The notes under the pieces are model-generated. The model did not search any database. It had not been told where the DNA came from and saw only the letters and a list, made by a program, of their open reading frames with translations. From the NCBI RefSeq assembly GCF_030272615.1, contig NC_081414.1, forward strand, positions 770,355,653-770,419,652: a stretch of 64,000 nucleotides of DNA. Direction: 5' to 3'. Origin of the DNA: Cryptomeria japonica (Eukaryota; Streptophyta; Pinopsida; Cupressales; Cupressaceae). A program made the position numbers and the translations under genes. Shown one piece after another: positions 12,081 to 23,440 of this stretch. Position 1 is the first letter of the stretch; each line of letters opens with the position of its first letter.

Positions 12081-13682
12081 CTATTTTAACAATTGAAATG
12101 CTTTGTCTATCTGCTCAGTCCATTTAAACTTAGTTTTAAGACCTTCTTTAATGGTGTCAAGGACTGGTGCACATATGCCACTAAATTTCCTCACAAATTT
12201 CCTATAGAATTGAGCTAATCCATGGAAACTTCTAACTTCACTCCCTGTTTTAGGTGCAGGCCAATTCAAGATTGCCTCCACTTTTCTTGGATCCATCTTC
12301 AAGGTTCCTTTAGACACCACAAATCCTAGGTAAACCAGCTCTTGCTTTAAGAAGTCACACTTCTCTAGGTTGATGGGTAGCTTCTCCTCATGCAACCTCT
12401 CTAAGACTAACCTCAAATGCTCAAGGTGCTCTTCTTTGGTTCTACTATAGATGAGAATGTCATCTAAATACACCACCATAAATCTGCCTGTGGAATCCTT
12501 CAACACTTCATTCATCAACCTCATGAAGGTGCTTGGAGCATTAGTAAGCTCAAATGGCATCACAAGCCATTCATACAATCCATCTGTGGTTTTAAAAGTA
12601 GTCTTCCACTCATCACCCTCAATTCTTATCTGGTGATAACCACTTTTAAGGTTAAGCTTAGTAAAATACATAGCCCCTCCTAAACAGTCCATTAGATCCT
12701 CTATTCTAGGAATAGGAAACCTATACCTTATGGTAATCCTATTGATTGCTCTTGAGTCAGTGCAAAGTCTCCACTTACCTCCTTTTTTTGATGCTAGCAC
12801 TACCAAGACTGCACATGGGCTGATGCTCTTCTTAATCAGTCCTTGTTCCAATAACTCCTGCACTTGTTTTGCTACCTCCTTATTTTGATCAGATGTGAGC
12901 TTATATGCAGCCTTGTTAGGTAAGGATGCACTAGGAACAAAGTCTATTTGATGACTTATAGGCCTTCTTGGTGGGAGTGTTGCAAGTGCTCCATCACTCA
13001 CTATATCCTTATACTCTTGCAACATTTGCTTCACCTCCTTGGGTGTTTCCGCCTGCAACTTATCTGCTTTCTCCTTTGGCTTCACAAAGATGACACACTT
13101 CACTATCTCCTCCTCATGTAGCATATTTAAGAACTCTTTACTAGTAGCCATTAAAACACTTGGTGTTTTTGAAGTGCCCTCTTCATCCTCTGTCAAAGAC
13201 TGAATCTTGAAGGTCTTGATGTCCTTCTTAAAGGATATGGAGTTCTCCTCTCCATCATAGATCACCTTTCGGTCAAATTGCCAGGGACTTCCTAGCAATA
13301 AGTGGCATGCATCCATAGGTAACACATCACAAAGGATCTTATCCTTATATCCTCCAATAGAAAACTCTACCCAAGTCTGCTCATTGACTAGCACACTCTG
13401 TCCTTTGTTCAACCAAGTCACTTTGTAAGGATTGGTGTGGGGTATTCTTGTAAGTTTCAACTTCCTAACTGCCTCTTCTAAGATGATGTTGTTAGTTGAG
13501 CCTGTATCAACTATCACCTTGCACACTTTACCAATAACTTTGCATCTCACCCTAAACAATGCTCTCCTATGTTTGGGTTCCTCCTTAACTGGCTGTCTGA
13601 TCAAAATCCTATTGAACATCAGATTCTCACCAACTTCTGATTCAATCTGGTCCAGATCTAGTGTCTTGCTGCTTGAAGAGTC
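12081..13682 (-). pseudogene. CHR pol, 5' half: protease and reverse transcriptase
   Basis: Open for 533 codons from just after the gag stop, with the first Met at 13619. Counting from that Met: aspartic protease with DTGS at residues 38-41; RT fingers and palm from about residue 240, with motif A at 320-331 and the catalytic box YLDD at 384-387; an RT connection region follows. In motif A the usual catalytic Asp is Asn (KLNLKSGYH, codon 12651-12653), which should abolish polymerase activity. The frame ends at a TAG at 12081-12083, just before RNase H. It is in the same frame as gag, separated by one TAA. Confidence 0.88.
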
Positions 13683-14807
13683 TTATTGTGCATAAACAAC
13701 CCTCTTTCCACTATTTGATGAGGTAGGCTTGTCAGGGCATCTATATGTCAGGTGTCCCAATTGTCCATAATTGTAACACTTCATAGTTACAAAATAGGAG
13801 TTACCTCTGCCGGCACCTCTACCCCTATTTGGACCACCTTGTGCACCTCTTCCTCTGGAATGTCCTCCTCTGGGATTGGTTTTACTACCATGCTCAGTCA
13901 ACTTGGCTTCTCCTTGGTTTCTTTGCTCATTTGTCTTGCTTTGGTAACCACCTCGGTGATTCACTTGGTCTCTACCTCTGCCTCTACCCCTGTTATTGGA
14001 GTCTCCTTTCCTTTTGTTCCTCTCTTCTACCTTGACAGCAAGCTGATGACATTTTTCCATAGTAGTAGGAGTCCATAGGCTTATCTCCTCCTGAATGTTC
14101 CACTTTAGGCCGCTTAGATACCTAGCCATCTTAATAGATTCATCTTCTTGGACCTTTGATCTAAGACAAAGTTTTTGAAACTCTTTAGTGTAGGAGGTTA
14201 CATCAAGATCTTTCTGCTTCAATCCTTGTCTCTTCTTATGAAGTTGGACTTCATAATCCTCTGGTAAGTAGTTCTCCTTAATCTTACTCACCATAGCCTT
14301 CCAATTTGCAATAGGTAGCTTCCCCATACTAATCCTTTCTTCTTGCAGGTACTTCCACCATGTCAAAGTTGATCCCCTTAATCTTGATTTGGCAACTTTA
14401 ACCTTCCGAGCCTCTGTCACTCCTTCACACTCAATGTGGTTTTCCATGCCCTCAATCCATTCCATAATAGTGTCTATGTCCATTCTCCCACTGAAACGTG
14501 GAAATCCTTCAAAATCTTTGGTGTTCAACACCTTAATAGCCTTCACAAAAGGTTCTTCATTGAACAAGGGATCAGGTTCAGGGATTATGTCATCTATGTC
14601 TATAGTTCTCTTGCCTTTACCCTTGGTGTCTTCATCCCAAGGTTCATGTGTCCTTTGATCCACCACTTCCTCTAGTTTATCCCTTATCTCACTCATAGCT
14701 GCTTCAAGGAGTCTATTCTTCTCCTTTTTCTCTTCCACCTCTCTAGCCAGCTCTACATTAGTAACAATTCTACTCTCCCCTACTGATTCACCAGTATATA
14801 GAGACAT
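13683..14807 (-). CDS. CHR gag polyprotein
   Basis: Intact 374-codon frame from ATG at 14807, beginning about 40 bases after the primer site. An N-terminal coiled-coil segment (residues 20-50) is followed by the retrotransposon gag core (about 85-260; LTWWKYLQEE and FQKLCLRSK). A long Arg/Gly-rich basic region (about 270-335) follows, then one nucleocapsid knuckle at 344-357. The knuckle has Cys344, His352 and Cys357, but Tyr347 replaces the second Cys, so zinc binding is probably lost. The frame stops with TAA at 13683-13685. Protease follows in the same frame, so this is either a gag-pol reading frame with one stop mutation or a readthrough arrangement. Confidence 0.85.
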   Translation of the reverse strand: MSLYTGESVGESRIVTNVELAREVEEKKEKNRLLEAAMSEIRDKLEEVVDQRTHEPWDEDTKGKGKRTIDIDDIIPEPDPLFNEEPFVKAIKVLNTKDFEGFPRFSGRMDIDTIMEWIEGMENHIECEGVTEARKVKVAKSRLRGSTLTWWKYLQEERISMGKLPIANWKAMVSKIKENYLPEDYEVQLHKKRQGLKQKDLDVTSYTKEFQKLCLRSKVQEDESIKMARYLSGLKWNIQEEISLWTPTTMEKCHQLAVKVEERNKRKGDSNNRGRGRGRDQVNHRGGYQSKTNEQRNQGEAKLTEHGSKTNPRGGHSRGRGAQGGPNRGRGAGRGNSYFVTMKCYNYGQLGHLTYRCPDKPTSSNSGKRVVYAQ

Positions 14808-14831
14808 ACACAGTGCAACAAGTCTTTTACT

Positions 14832-14846
14832 TGCTCTGATACCAAT
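14832..14846 (-). promoter_or_regulatory. CHR primer binding site
   Basis: The minus strand reads ATTGGTATCAGAGCA next to the inner LTR edge, complementary to the 3' end of initiator Met-tRNA. It primes first-strand DNA synthesis. The same site serves NA1, NA2, NA3, SIR and CHI in this window. Confidence 0.85.
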
Positions 14847-14847
14847 C

Positions 14848-16402
14848 TAATGGGATGGGGTTTGGGATAGACAAGCCTAGTCTATGCTCTTGGATCCTTT
14901 CCTTGGATCTCCTAGTGTTCTCCTCACACCCTAGGGTCTCTAGGACTTCCTTTTCTTGAGGAATCCCCTGACCTTGCCCAATCCACCCACCAATGAGTTG
15001 CTATGCTGCCCCTAAGGTCTCATCTACTCAGGAGACTCAAAATCCCTTACTATGGCTAATAAGGGCTAATCTTGTACCACACCTTCCAAGGTCTTAGCAA
15101 GGTTGTTTCAGGTCTATTCCATGGTCTCTCCACCCATTAATGAGCCCCCAAGAGGTTTCAAGACTCTAACCCCTTATCGATTTCACAAATTTGGGTTTTT
15201 GCCTTCAAAAAGGGCTACAAGGATTAGGACCAATTAGGCCTCCTAATCAGTCTTCTAGGGCTCCCTCTCACAAATGATGCACAAACAACCCTAACTCCCA
15301 AAATGGACTACCATTCAATTGGCAAGGGCTAAAGGATTTTCTAGGTTTTGGGCCTCCAAGTGGCCGTACAGTGCCTAACGCGAATTTTGGGGTTTTTAAG
15401 GGTTTTGTGAGGGTTTCTAGGGTCTACCTGGGCATAGAAAGTACTTTGAGTTTTAGCCACCTTGTTTGGATTGGTGGAGGCTCCTCCTTCACACCAATGA
15501 TGCTTCAAACACTCCTCTACACTTCCTCCAAAGGATGCACTCTCCACTAATCAACCTTGCTCTCCAAGACCTCTGCACCAACAACTAAGTCTTGCCTAGG
15601 AATGAGTCTTTGCTTGGCCTCCTTGCATTTCCAAGGGGGGACTATAGTATAGGGTCTTTAATCTCATTCCCCATGGTTTCATGGTGTTTCCACAATGGGG
15701 AATGGAGTTAAGACTTCATTTACACAATCCTGTCCAAAACTAGACAATAAGAAGACAGTTTACAAACTATTTACAAACACTTACAATCCACAAATAAAAA
15801 CCTAAACTAATTGCTTGAAATGAAAGTATCTACACTAGGAAAAACATTCCACATAGATTTTGGCATTTCTCAATCCATTAATTTGCTTGTTTTCTTCATT
15901 CAAACTGACTGGTAACAGTATCACAATCACAGTCTGATCTTTCTGCTCGGGCCGTACAATCTCTAACATCCAACCTGTTCATTTAGGATTTGCAAGTACT
16001 TATACTACCTATATCTTGATTTGTGTGCCCAGTCTAGGGTTTTCCATGCTAACCTAAGGATTTTGACACCATGGTGGAAAAGTTGCTTGACAACTTTTAA
16101 AAGTTGTCATGCAACTTTTGAGCAACTTTCCCAATGTTTCTCTTCATGACTCCTAGACCCACAATATGCCAACCTAAGGATACCACCATGATATGAAAGA
16201 CCTCTAAACACCTCCAAGACACACATACCCCTCATTTTCAAGAAAATCACAATCTTGACTTGTGAGCCCTAAGATCTCCTCTAGGACCCTAACTAGGACC
16301 TATGAGCACATGGCTCATTATTTTATGTACAATGGCTTCATAAGAAGCATAACACCAACAAAACAAGAAAGAGAAAGAGTTTGGAAGGGTGCTCCTGCAC
16401 CA
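14848..16402 (-). repeat. CHR 5' LTR
   Basis: About 1555 bases, paired with 8565-10152. It carries the same 42-base palindrome at 16078-16119. One difference from the 3' copy is a deletion of about 30 bases near 15585. The outer end is followed by the CTCTT duplication at 16403-16407. Confidence 0.9.
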
Positions 16403-16407
16403 CTCTT

Positions 16408-17468
16408 CTAGTTCTCCTTCTGCAATTCATAGCTACATGACCATAATTGTTACAAATGGTGCAAATAACATTAGTCACCTTTTTCATCTCAAATGGACTA
16501 AACCGGTTGACATAGGGTCTCTGGCAGTTCATGTTACCTCGGTTGTCATAGTTTCTCATCTAGTTACCATTAGTTCTTGGATTCATGTGAGGTACTCGAT
16601 TAGTTACTTCATATTGGCATTCAACTGATCTATGTCCATACATTTTGCATGTGAAACAATGACCTTCAAATCTCCTAGATACATACCTAGTATTTTCTTT
16701 GTAGCCTATATTTCCATTGGATTTGTTTCTACACATATTAGCAATATGTCCAGAATTATGATAGACAAATCAAACAGGTTTACAAACTTTCTTACCAGTA
16801 GGCTTGTTAGTCTTAGGAGTAGTTTTGTCCTTGTGAATATTGCTATTTGTATTGAAAGACTCTCCTTTCTTAGATGTGTTATAACCTAGTCTGGATGTAT
16901 CACCTTTCATCCTTTGTGATTGGATCTGTTCATCTAGCATGGAATAAATTTTGTTGAAATTTTACAACTTTCCATTAGCCTCAGTGAGCTCCCTGCTAAG
17001 ATCTTCATTGTGTTTTGTAAGAGTCTCTCTCAGGGATTATGCCATTTCAAGATCTAGTTGCAAAACCTCTTTTTATTCTTTTTCATCATGCCAATGCTCA
17101 TACAGAGTTTCCTTCTCTTATTTGATCTTAGAAATCTCATTATCTCTTTCTTTGACAAGATCTTCAACTACCCTCCTAGCTTCCAACTCTTGACTCATGC
17201 AGATAGTTAGGGATTCTAACTCTCTTCTTAGATGAAGCTTTTCACCGTTCAGTTTTTCAACTTCTTCAGCCAATGCATCAATGTTAGCTTCATCTGAAGA
17301 ACTATTATCAGATATTTCCAATAGTTGTTCAGTCAGCTCTCTCCTTTTGACTTGTGAATTTTTAAATATGACCCTTAGGGTTTCAATCTCATCCTTGGTA
17401 GCTTCAAGCACTCTAACCATCTCAAAGTAGCTCATATGCCCCATGGTGGCTTTAGGGTTTCCTTCCAA
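16408..17468 (-). pseudogene. NA1 gag, 5' part: coiled coil and zinc knuckles
   Basis: Starts at ATG 17468, close behind the primer site. The first 116 codons are a continuous heptad-rich coiled coil (17118-17468). Reading then continues with stops and frameshifts to CCHC knuckles near 16740-16770 (HNSGHIANMC, first Cys lost), 16650-16690 (CFTCKMYGHRSVEC) and 16430-16460 (CTICNNYGHVAMNC). A fourth lies beyond the CHR insertion at 8540. Coiled coils and knuckles suggest a multimerising RNA-binding structural protein. There is no typical UBN2-type copia capsid domain like that of SIR. The same design is seen in NA2, NA3 and CHI. Confidence 0.65.
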
Positions 17469-17489
17469 GCAATTAATCCTTAAATAAGT

Positions 17490-17506
17490 CAGGCTCTAAT
17501 ACCAAT
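17490..17506 (-). promoter_or_regulatory. NA1 primer binding site
   Basis: The minus strand reads ATTGGTATTAGAGCCTG next to the LTR. It is the initiator Met-tRNA type with one substitution (TATTAGAG for TATCAGAG). Confidence 0.8.
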
Positions 17507-18625
17507 TGATAGACTTATAAAGCACTGAGAGGGGGGTGAATCAGTACACCAAAAATAGTACTACTTTAGACATTGACTGATAGATATACTTAACAAGTTT
17601 ACTCAAAACTATGCATGCAATCCAAAATGATATTAAGGCATCCACAATTAGTAAAACATCCACCACAACACAAATGTTTATACATGGAAAACTCAAATGG
17701 GAAAAACCATGGTGAGATGGGACTCACAAGTTAACTATCAGCAGTAATAGGTAACTAACTGATTAATGTCTATAAAAGTGCTTTGCTAGGAGAGAATCCT
17801 ATTAAAGATCCCAAAACTTTGTTAGGAGCTATACCCTGTTAGGATTAACCTTGGTAGAGGATTTTTGAATCCAAACTAGTGGATCACCTTGTTAAAGGAT
17901 TTGTATAATGAAGCTTGTTAGAGATTACCCAGTTAGGGGATTTGACTGTTGTAGTGATTAGAAAACAACAGGTGGTGTGATCTAGAAGTAGCACAACTTA
18001 CTTGAATAGATCCTCTTCTACGCACTCAAAACTGCAACACCAACATATTCTATAATGTCTTCAACAACTTAACACTTATATCTTTGCATCAAATCATCTC
18101 ATATCATATCTCCAAAATAGTTCATCATAATGTCATTATATAGACATTTAGATTTCATGTCGACCTTAGAAATTATATCACAATTTCCTAGGTGCAGTGT
18201 ATTAAGACAATCAAACATAACTCATCACAAATTACAGCCAAAATTTGTCGGTTAGGGTAACTCATCACGAACGGTGATAACTCACCACACAATCAATGAA
18301 TACCGGATCGAACACTGATACCAATTAGAGTTAACCATATCAACATCTAAACTGATTATCCTCCATTGCTTCTTTGATGGTCTCTGTTGGATCTTTAATT
18401 TGATGTCGGGTCATTCCTTCATATACCGGTTGTCTACATGTACTGGTTTGACACCACCATAAACTAAACTTCTAATACTGGTTGCAATAAAAGTAACTTT
18501 TAGAATTAATATCGGTAGACAATGTGAACATACATGTGTGTGTACATGTTCCATCAATGACAACATATGAAGACATTCATTACAATCATCATCAAGCCAA
18601 CACACTAATGGTTGTAGGTATGACA
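17507..18625 (-). repeat. NA1 5' LTR
   Basis: About 1119 bases. On the minus strand it begins TGTCATACCTAC and ends TCTATCA beside the primer site. A TATATAA box lies on the minus strand at 18131-18146. The block near the inner end (CTGAGAGGGGGGTGAATC on the plus strand) and the core AAAAACCATGGTGAGATGG are shared with the LTRs of NA2, NA3, SIR and CHI. No partner LTR exists in the window. Confidence 0.75.
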
Positions 18626-18629
18626 TTTT

Positions 18630-19062
18630 GAGTTGCTGTAGCCATGATGTTTTAAGTGAAAGTAGGAATGCTAGTCATTGAGGTGGTCAAAGGAATGGAA
18701 TGATTTATTTGTGTAGAAGGTTGTGAAAAACCTAAGTTTTCAGAAAAACTCTTTATAGGCATGACATTAGAATCAACAATGTGAGCAATGCCATGCAATA
18801 TATCAACTCTATTATTATCACTTTGAATCATTCATTTTTGACCTTTAATTAATGGAAGAGCTTCACTATTAGGATATTCTTGGGACATGCATTGTTGGAA
18901 ATTTTCAAATTGATTATCCAATTTTGAAAGTTGATCTATGGAAACTCTAGTCAAAGATTTTTCTTCATCATTGGAATCATCATTTGGGTAGATAGGGATG
19001 TTATTAGAATTTGAAGAATTAGCATTATCCTCATTAAAGAAATCACCCAAATTAGGCTCCAT
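18630..19062 (-). pseudogene. GYK: gypsy gag N-terminus, truncated
   Basis: The open part runs from ATG 19062 to 18832 (76 codons), acidic and Asn/Ser-rich (MEPNLGDFFNEDN). Its composition resembles the gag start of GYP at 31865. It lies downstream of the GYK 5' LTR and leader, where gag is expected. A recognisable continuation fades by about 18630, where the NA1 LTR begins, so the rest of GYK is missing. It could be a chance frame, but position and composition both fit gag. Confidence 0.45.
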
Positions 19063-20255
19063 CTCTTCGGGAATTAAACCTTGGGAAGCCTTAATTCTAA
19101 TGCTTTGTCTAATAGGGATAGTATAGGTAGGACTAATAGTTGTAAAACTTATGCACTAGATGGAAAATTTTAATTTTGAATTTGAACTTTGAATTTTGGA
19201 AACAAAGTTTGCAAAATTGAATAATTCAAGAAAATGATGATTATACAATTTGAACTTTGTGGAAAGAGGAAATGACACAATTTCCAAGATAATTTATGAT
19301 GAATGAAAATAAATTGAAATTTAAAATTAGGGCCAATGGGATACCACTTAATTTTGACAAAATTAGGATTTTTAAAATCAGGGCAGATTTTAATTAACCA
19401 GTTAATTTTAAATATTTTCTTGAAATTTGTAATGTTGAAATTGGGAAGTATTTTTTATTTTAGAGGGATCAAAATTTGACAAAATGAGCCAATTTTTGGA
19501 TTTAAGCATTTAAATATAGTCATAATAGTCTCCCAAATTTTTTGGAAAAAAGCCAAGGACCAGGTTGAAAGTGTACCTGGGCCGCCCAACCTTTTTAAAA
19601 AATTTCATGGATGAAAGCTACGATGAGTTTAGAGATAACCCCAAAAAATTGGTTAATTTTACAAAGTTTAGATAGACGAAATTGAGGTTTCAATGTTAAA
19701 ATAGGACCCTATTAGGGTTTTGAAAAAGATAAGAAATTGAATTGCAAATTTGATAAAAGTCAAACCCAATGGATAGGGTCACCTTGAATAATATTTTAAA
19801 AACTTAAATTAATTGAAATTGATTGAAATTTGTACAAAATCCAAGTAAATTTGAAAATTAGGGTTTTAGGGCCTAACCACTAAATTTTAAAATTTGGAAT
19901 TTTGGAAAAAGGAGGGAAACTGAAAATTTGAATTTTAGGCAAGAAGACAAGTCTGGAAATAGTCCTAAACCTGAAAATTAAAAATGAATCCAATGTTTGC
20001 ACAAATTCAAGTTGATTTTTGAAAATTAGGGTTTTGACAATTAACCACTTAATTTTGTAAAATTGAATTTGACAAGTAAACTAAGTTTCAGATCTAAGAC
20101 AGTAGATAGCATTTTTTGCAAAACACAAGTTCAATTTTGACAACTAGGGTTTTGAATGAATTAACCACTAAGTTTTGTAAGGAAATTAAACTTGTAAATG
20201 AAAAATATCCAATAATTTTTAATGTAAAGAATGTAAGATATCGGGTTCACCAAAA
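19063..20255 (-). other. GYK: AT-rich leader with diverged repeats
   Basis: A non-coding leader between the primer site and gag. A motif of the form AATTAGGGTTTTGACAATTA, then ACCAC and TTAATTTTGT, recurs in diverged form near 19325, 19856, 20025 and 20140, giving loose tandem repeats of 110-170 bases. The minus strand next to the LTR (20255 downward) reads TTTTGGTGAACCCGATATC, a plausible primer site. Long repetitive leaders are typical of Tat-like plant gypsy elements. Confidence 0.5.
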
Positions 20256-21450
20256 TGTAATGTGGTGAAAAGTGATGAGAGGAGATTAAGTGGAAAGCTT
20301 TACCCTCCTCAAGAAAGGAATGCAAGTTTCACAAAGGATTCCCTTCAAATTCTCACACAAATTACATTTAAAAGAGGGGAGTTGAATTCACTAGATCCGA
20401 TCTCAATGGAAAGAGATTGAATGCTAAATGAATTGACAATGATTTGGAAAGTAAAGTAACCCTCTTTTAAAATAGACAAGTTGAATTAAGTGAATTGAAA
20501 CTAAGCATGAAGATGACAAAGAAATGATTATATCCCGAGACAGAGATGCAAGATGAAGTTGTGCACCTGGAATTAGCAGTAAAATGTCGAGGCAAAGCTC
20601 CCCTACAAATTTGATTAAAAGTTGTTGGGACTAGGTTGAAAGTGTACTCGGTCCTCCAAAATATCTGCACACTGAAAAGGGTTTTTCCATCTCTGAAAAT
20701 GGAGTCTAAACCTACAATTACAGCTATGCACCTACAACCTACACACAGAAAAGAGAGGAAATGTTGTTGGGATTGGGGGTTTTCCTTCAGGTCAAACCAC
20801 GTTTTGGAATTAACCAAATGATGAAAAATACTTTCAAGTAAGTGAAAGGAAATGTCTAAAGTATAATTAACCTCAAGAGAGGATGCAATTGAAATGTTTA
20901 TAGAGTTGCTTGAAAGGATATGTGGAATAGAATGTCTTGAATGTTGAAAGAGATATCCTCTTCAATGGTTGAATCCTTGACTTGAATGCAACACCTAGCC
21001 TTGAAAGGAGACTTGAAATGCTTAATGCTTGAATGGATGCTTGAATGCTTGAATTCTTTAATTCTTGCACTTGATTTCGCTTATCATCGACTCACTTGTT
21101 GAACTTATGCAAATAGGAGGAGAAAATGCTCCTTATATACTTGCCAATTAGGGTTTTTAATTGATTTTTTATCTTAGGCCGACATAGGAAAATGTTTTCC
21201 CGCTCGTAATTAACAAGCTCAATGCAGGAATAGGTCAAGGGAGCCCCAAAATAGGGCAAGGACAGGGGTGCCACACCCTTTTCCTACCCTAATTCAGGAT
21301 GGGAAGTGAGAGCAGGCAGTCCGTGGTGCAAGAAAATACAAGTTTCTAATGGTATGTCTCAGATCTCTAGTCAGGCTTAGAGATTCGTCCGCCAATGTGA
21401 AGACCCAAATACGGTCAAAAATTACAGGGCCACAATTTTATGATGCTACA
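20256..21450 (-). repeat. GYK 5' LTR
   Basis: About 1195 bases. On the minus strand it begins TGTAGCATCATAAAATTG and ends CATTACA. It aligns over its length with the GYJ LTR at 60289-61556 (plus): same start, TATA box (AAGTATATAAGG near 21131-21142), AAGCATTC-type repeats, a shared TTTTCTGTGTGTAGG block and a similar end. These are two members of one LTR family. The 31-base GC-rich repeats of GYJ are not expanded here. The 116-codon frame at 20467-20817 lies inside the LTR and is not a gene. Confidence 0.75.
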
Positions 21451-21950
21451 AAAAGGAACAAAACAAGATCTTTGGGTCAAAAGGGTATGACCTTTTTCCT
21501 TTGACACACAAATGTTTAAGAAGAGTCCAACTCTTGAGAGACCAAGGGAACAACATTAGTCAATCCCTTCGAGGTAGAAGCTATGTCTAAAAGTAGAGTT
21601 GTTGAACCCAAAATAGGGACCTAGCTATTTGTGGAGAGAGAATTCGACACATACTCAAGCGATCTCTCAAATATTTAACTGTTGTTTATAGGGTGAAGTA
21701 TTTTGAATTTTTAGGAGGTCGCCTATGCCAAATCTAATCTAACTCAAATATACTTAACTTGGTGCGGGTTCACCTAGTAAACATATGCAATATTGTTTAT
21801 GATCATTAAATCTATATAAATACAAAGAAGAATTTTCATAGTACAAAAAGGATTTACTCAAAAAACTAGTGTAGTCAATGATGATTTTAATAGATATTCT
21901 TAAAAAGATATAAGATACATGTTATTGTGACCTTTGAAATGCATGCCTAT
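21451..21950. other. No feature recognised
   Basis: Five hundred bases between the GYK LTR and the copia RT remnant. I see no open frame of note, no LTR ends and no tRNA-like fold. It may be degraded integrase/RT linker of the copia remnant that follows, but nothing in the sequence proves it. Confidence 0.3.
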
Positions 21951-22451
21951 GAGGATGCTTAGATTAACGACTCTAGGGTATCTATTTCAATGACTCAAAA
22001 TTTATATTTGGAATGTATAACTTCAAGGTATATCAAATGAATGTAAAGTCAACATTTTTTAAAGTAGAGTTAGAAGAAGAGGTATACATTCACCAATTGG
22101 AATATTTTCAATTGTCCAGAAATCTAGACTTTGTATGCAAATTAAAAAATCTCTTTACAAACTTAAGAAAGCCCTCATGGCATAGTATTCAAGGCTAGAT
22201 AAGTATCTAAGATATCAAGGTTATAAGAATATTAGTTTGAATAGTAATCTCTACATTAAAATTGAAAGTGATCCTCAATTAATTGTTGTCTATGTTGATG
22301 GCATTATGTTTGGAGGAATCAATAATAAAAAGTGCAAGGAATTTAGCAATGGATGCAAAATCAATTTTAGATGCCAATGCTTGGTAAGTTATCATTCTTT
22401 CTTGGTTTACAAATCTCTCAATTAGATAAAGGTGTATTCATATCACAGACC
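21951..22451 (+). pseudogene. COL: Ty1/copia RT scrap
   Basis: Plus-strand copia RT in two or three frames. The first segment has KVYQMNVKSTFF and ELEEEVYIHQ (22020-22100), the RT motif A region with Asn in place of the catalytic Asp. Next is VVYVDGIMFGG near 22290, the FVDD-type box with its second Asp changed to Gly. The last part is LGKLSFFLGLQISQLDKG (about 22380-22435). It ends abruptly at 22451 where the NA2 3' LTR begins, so it marks the sequence into which NA2 inserted. No LTR of its own is visible. Confidence 0.7.
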
Positions 22452-23425
22452 TATTGGAATCAGGGATCAGTGAGAGCGGGGGGGGGGGGTGTTGAATCAG
22501 TGATCTATCAGTTGACATATTTTCAAACTTACCTTTTAACCACTAGAAACAAATTCTTAAAACTAAAATGCAGAAACAAATAACAAACAACCAAAAACTC
22601 ATAACACTAGTATTTTTACATGGAAAACCAAATGGGAAAAACCATGGTGAGATTTGAAGCCACAATATTATTCCACTATGGCTAGAAGCAAAATAATATT
22701 TTAAATGGGGAATGCATAGACATTCAGGCACACTGCCTAGAATTCACTGCTCAAATGATATTTGCTTGGAAGGATACAACCCTCAAGGAAGTCTCACTAA
22801 CTTACAAGATAATTACAATATATGAACTTAGATATAGAATCTACTGTGCTTGGATGAGTTCTGATTAAGCACAATTTAATTGACTAGATCACCTTTTCTT
22901 CTCTACTCTATTATGCCATGTATTTTGTCTTAGTCAGCTACTAGATCAAGAATGTGCACATGAAACTGTGCCAAAATAGATTCTCGATCACCTCTCGCTT
23001 GCATACAATCACACCATCACCAAAAAGATTGCCTACACCAAACTTATATACCGGTAACCACAAAATAGGTTATACATCATGTCGGCTTGAATGTGTAACG
23101 TGTAGTTACATATCGGATTGACTAGATCCAAAAAGATAAATGTGGATCACTAGTATGATAATAAGATGATATGTCTAAGTCAGCCCAATCACCCCAAATA
23201 CACTTCAATGCATCGTAATCACTAGAAAGCATCAAAACCCAAAAATGCTTAGTTCTTCCTGAAATGTCGGTTAACACACTTCCGGTTAACTCCTACTTCC
23301 AGATAGGAAGAATCACGACTGTCGGATCGTATCTCCATGAAGAGTTGCCATCAATTACAACCCTAAACCAAAAATCAGTTATCAAAAACTACCAGAAATC
23401 ACTAGATGAGTGTCAATTACCAACA
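22452..23425 (-). repeat. NA2 3' LTR
   Basis: About 974 bases, matching 63432-64000 over the part that is in the window: shared ATTGGAATCAGGGATCA, CATAACACTAGTATTTTTAC, and GGCACACTGCC then CACTGCTCAAATGATA. The first bases are TATTGG instead of TGTTGG. A run of 12 G lies at about 22479-22490. It interrupts the copia RT remnant. Confidence 0.85.
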
Positions 23426-23440
23426 ATATCCCCCTTTAGC
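23426..23440 (-). promoter_or_regulatory. NA2 polypurine tract
   Basis: The plus strand ATATCCCCCTTTAGCATTGA gives GCTAAAGGGGGATAT on the minus strand directly before the 3' LTR. A second tract with a similar flank (CTCTCCCCCTTTGTCAGCAA) lies about 140 bases further in, at 23567-23586. Confidence 0.7.

Larger units (their letters stand above)
8560..16407 (-). mobile_element. CHR: chromodomain Ty3/gypsy element (chromovirus)
   Basis: Nearly complete minus-strand element: 5' LTR 14848-16402, tRNA-iMet primer site, gag, protease, RT, RNase H, integrase with C-terminal chromodomain, polypurine tract and 3' LTR 8565-10152. The coordinates given include the perfect 5-base target duplication CTCTT (8560-8564 and 16403-16407). 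Chromodomains guide integration toward marked chromatin in this clade. The LTRs differ by scattered substitutions and small indels, so the insertion is not recent. Stops in pol, a loss in the RT active site and an altered gag knuckle show it is dead. Confidence 0.93.
5520..18625 (-). mobile_element. NA1: RT-less LTR element, 3'-truncated
   Basis: Minus-strand element with a 5' LTR at 17507-18625, a tRNA-iMet primer site, a coiled-coil gag (17118-17468), zinc knuckles (16408-16950 and 8306-8559) and the unrecognised ORF2 (7815 to about 5520). The chromodomain gypsy element CHR interrupts it at 8565-16402, inside the zinc-knuckle region, with the target duplication CTCTT. Neither the polypurine tract nor a 3' LTR is visible; sequence similarity to the sister elements stops near 5520, so the 3' end is deleted or replaced. 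No protease, integrase, RT or RNase H is present. Confidence 0.75.

Noticed and set aside
20467-20817. 116-codon minus-strand open frame with Cys and Phe
   Set aside because: Inside the GYK LTR; the corresponding part of the GYJ LTR does not keep the frame.
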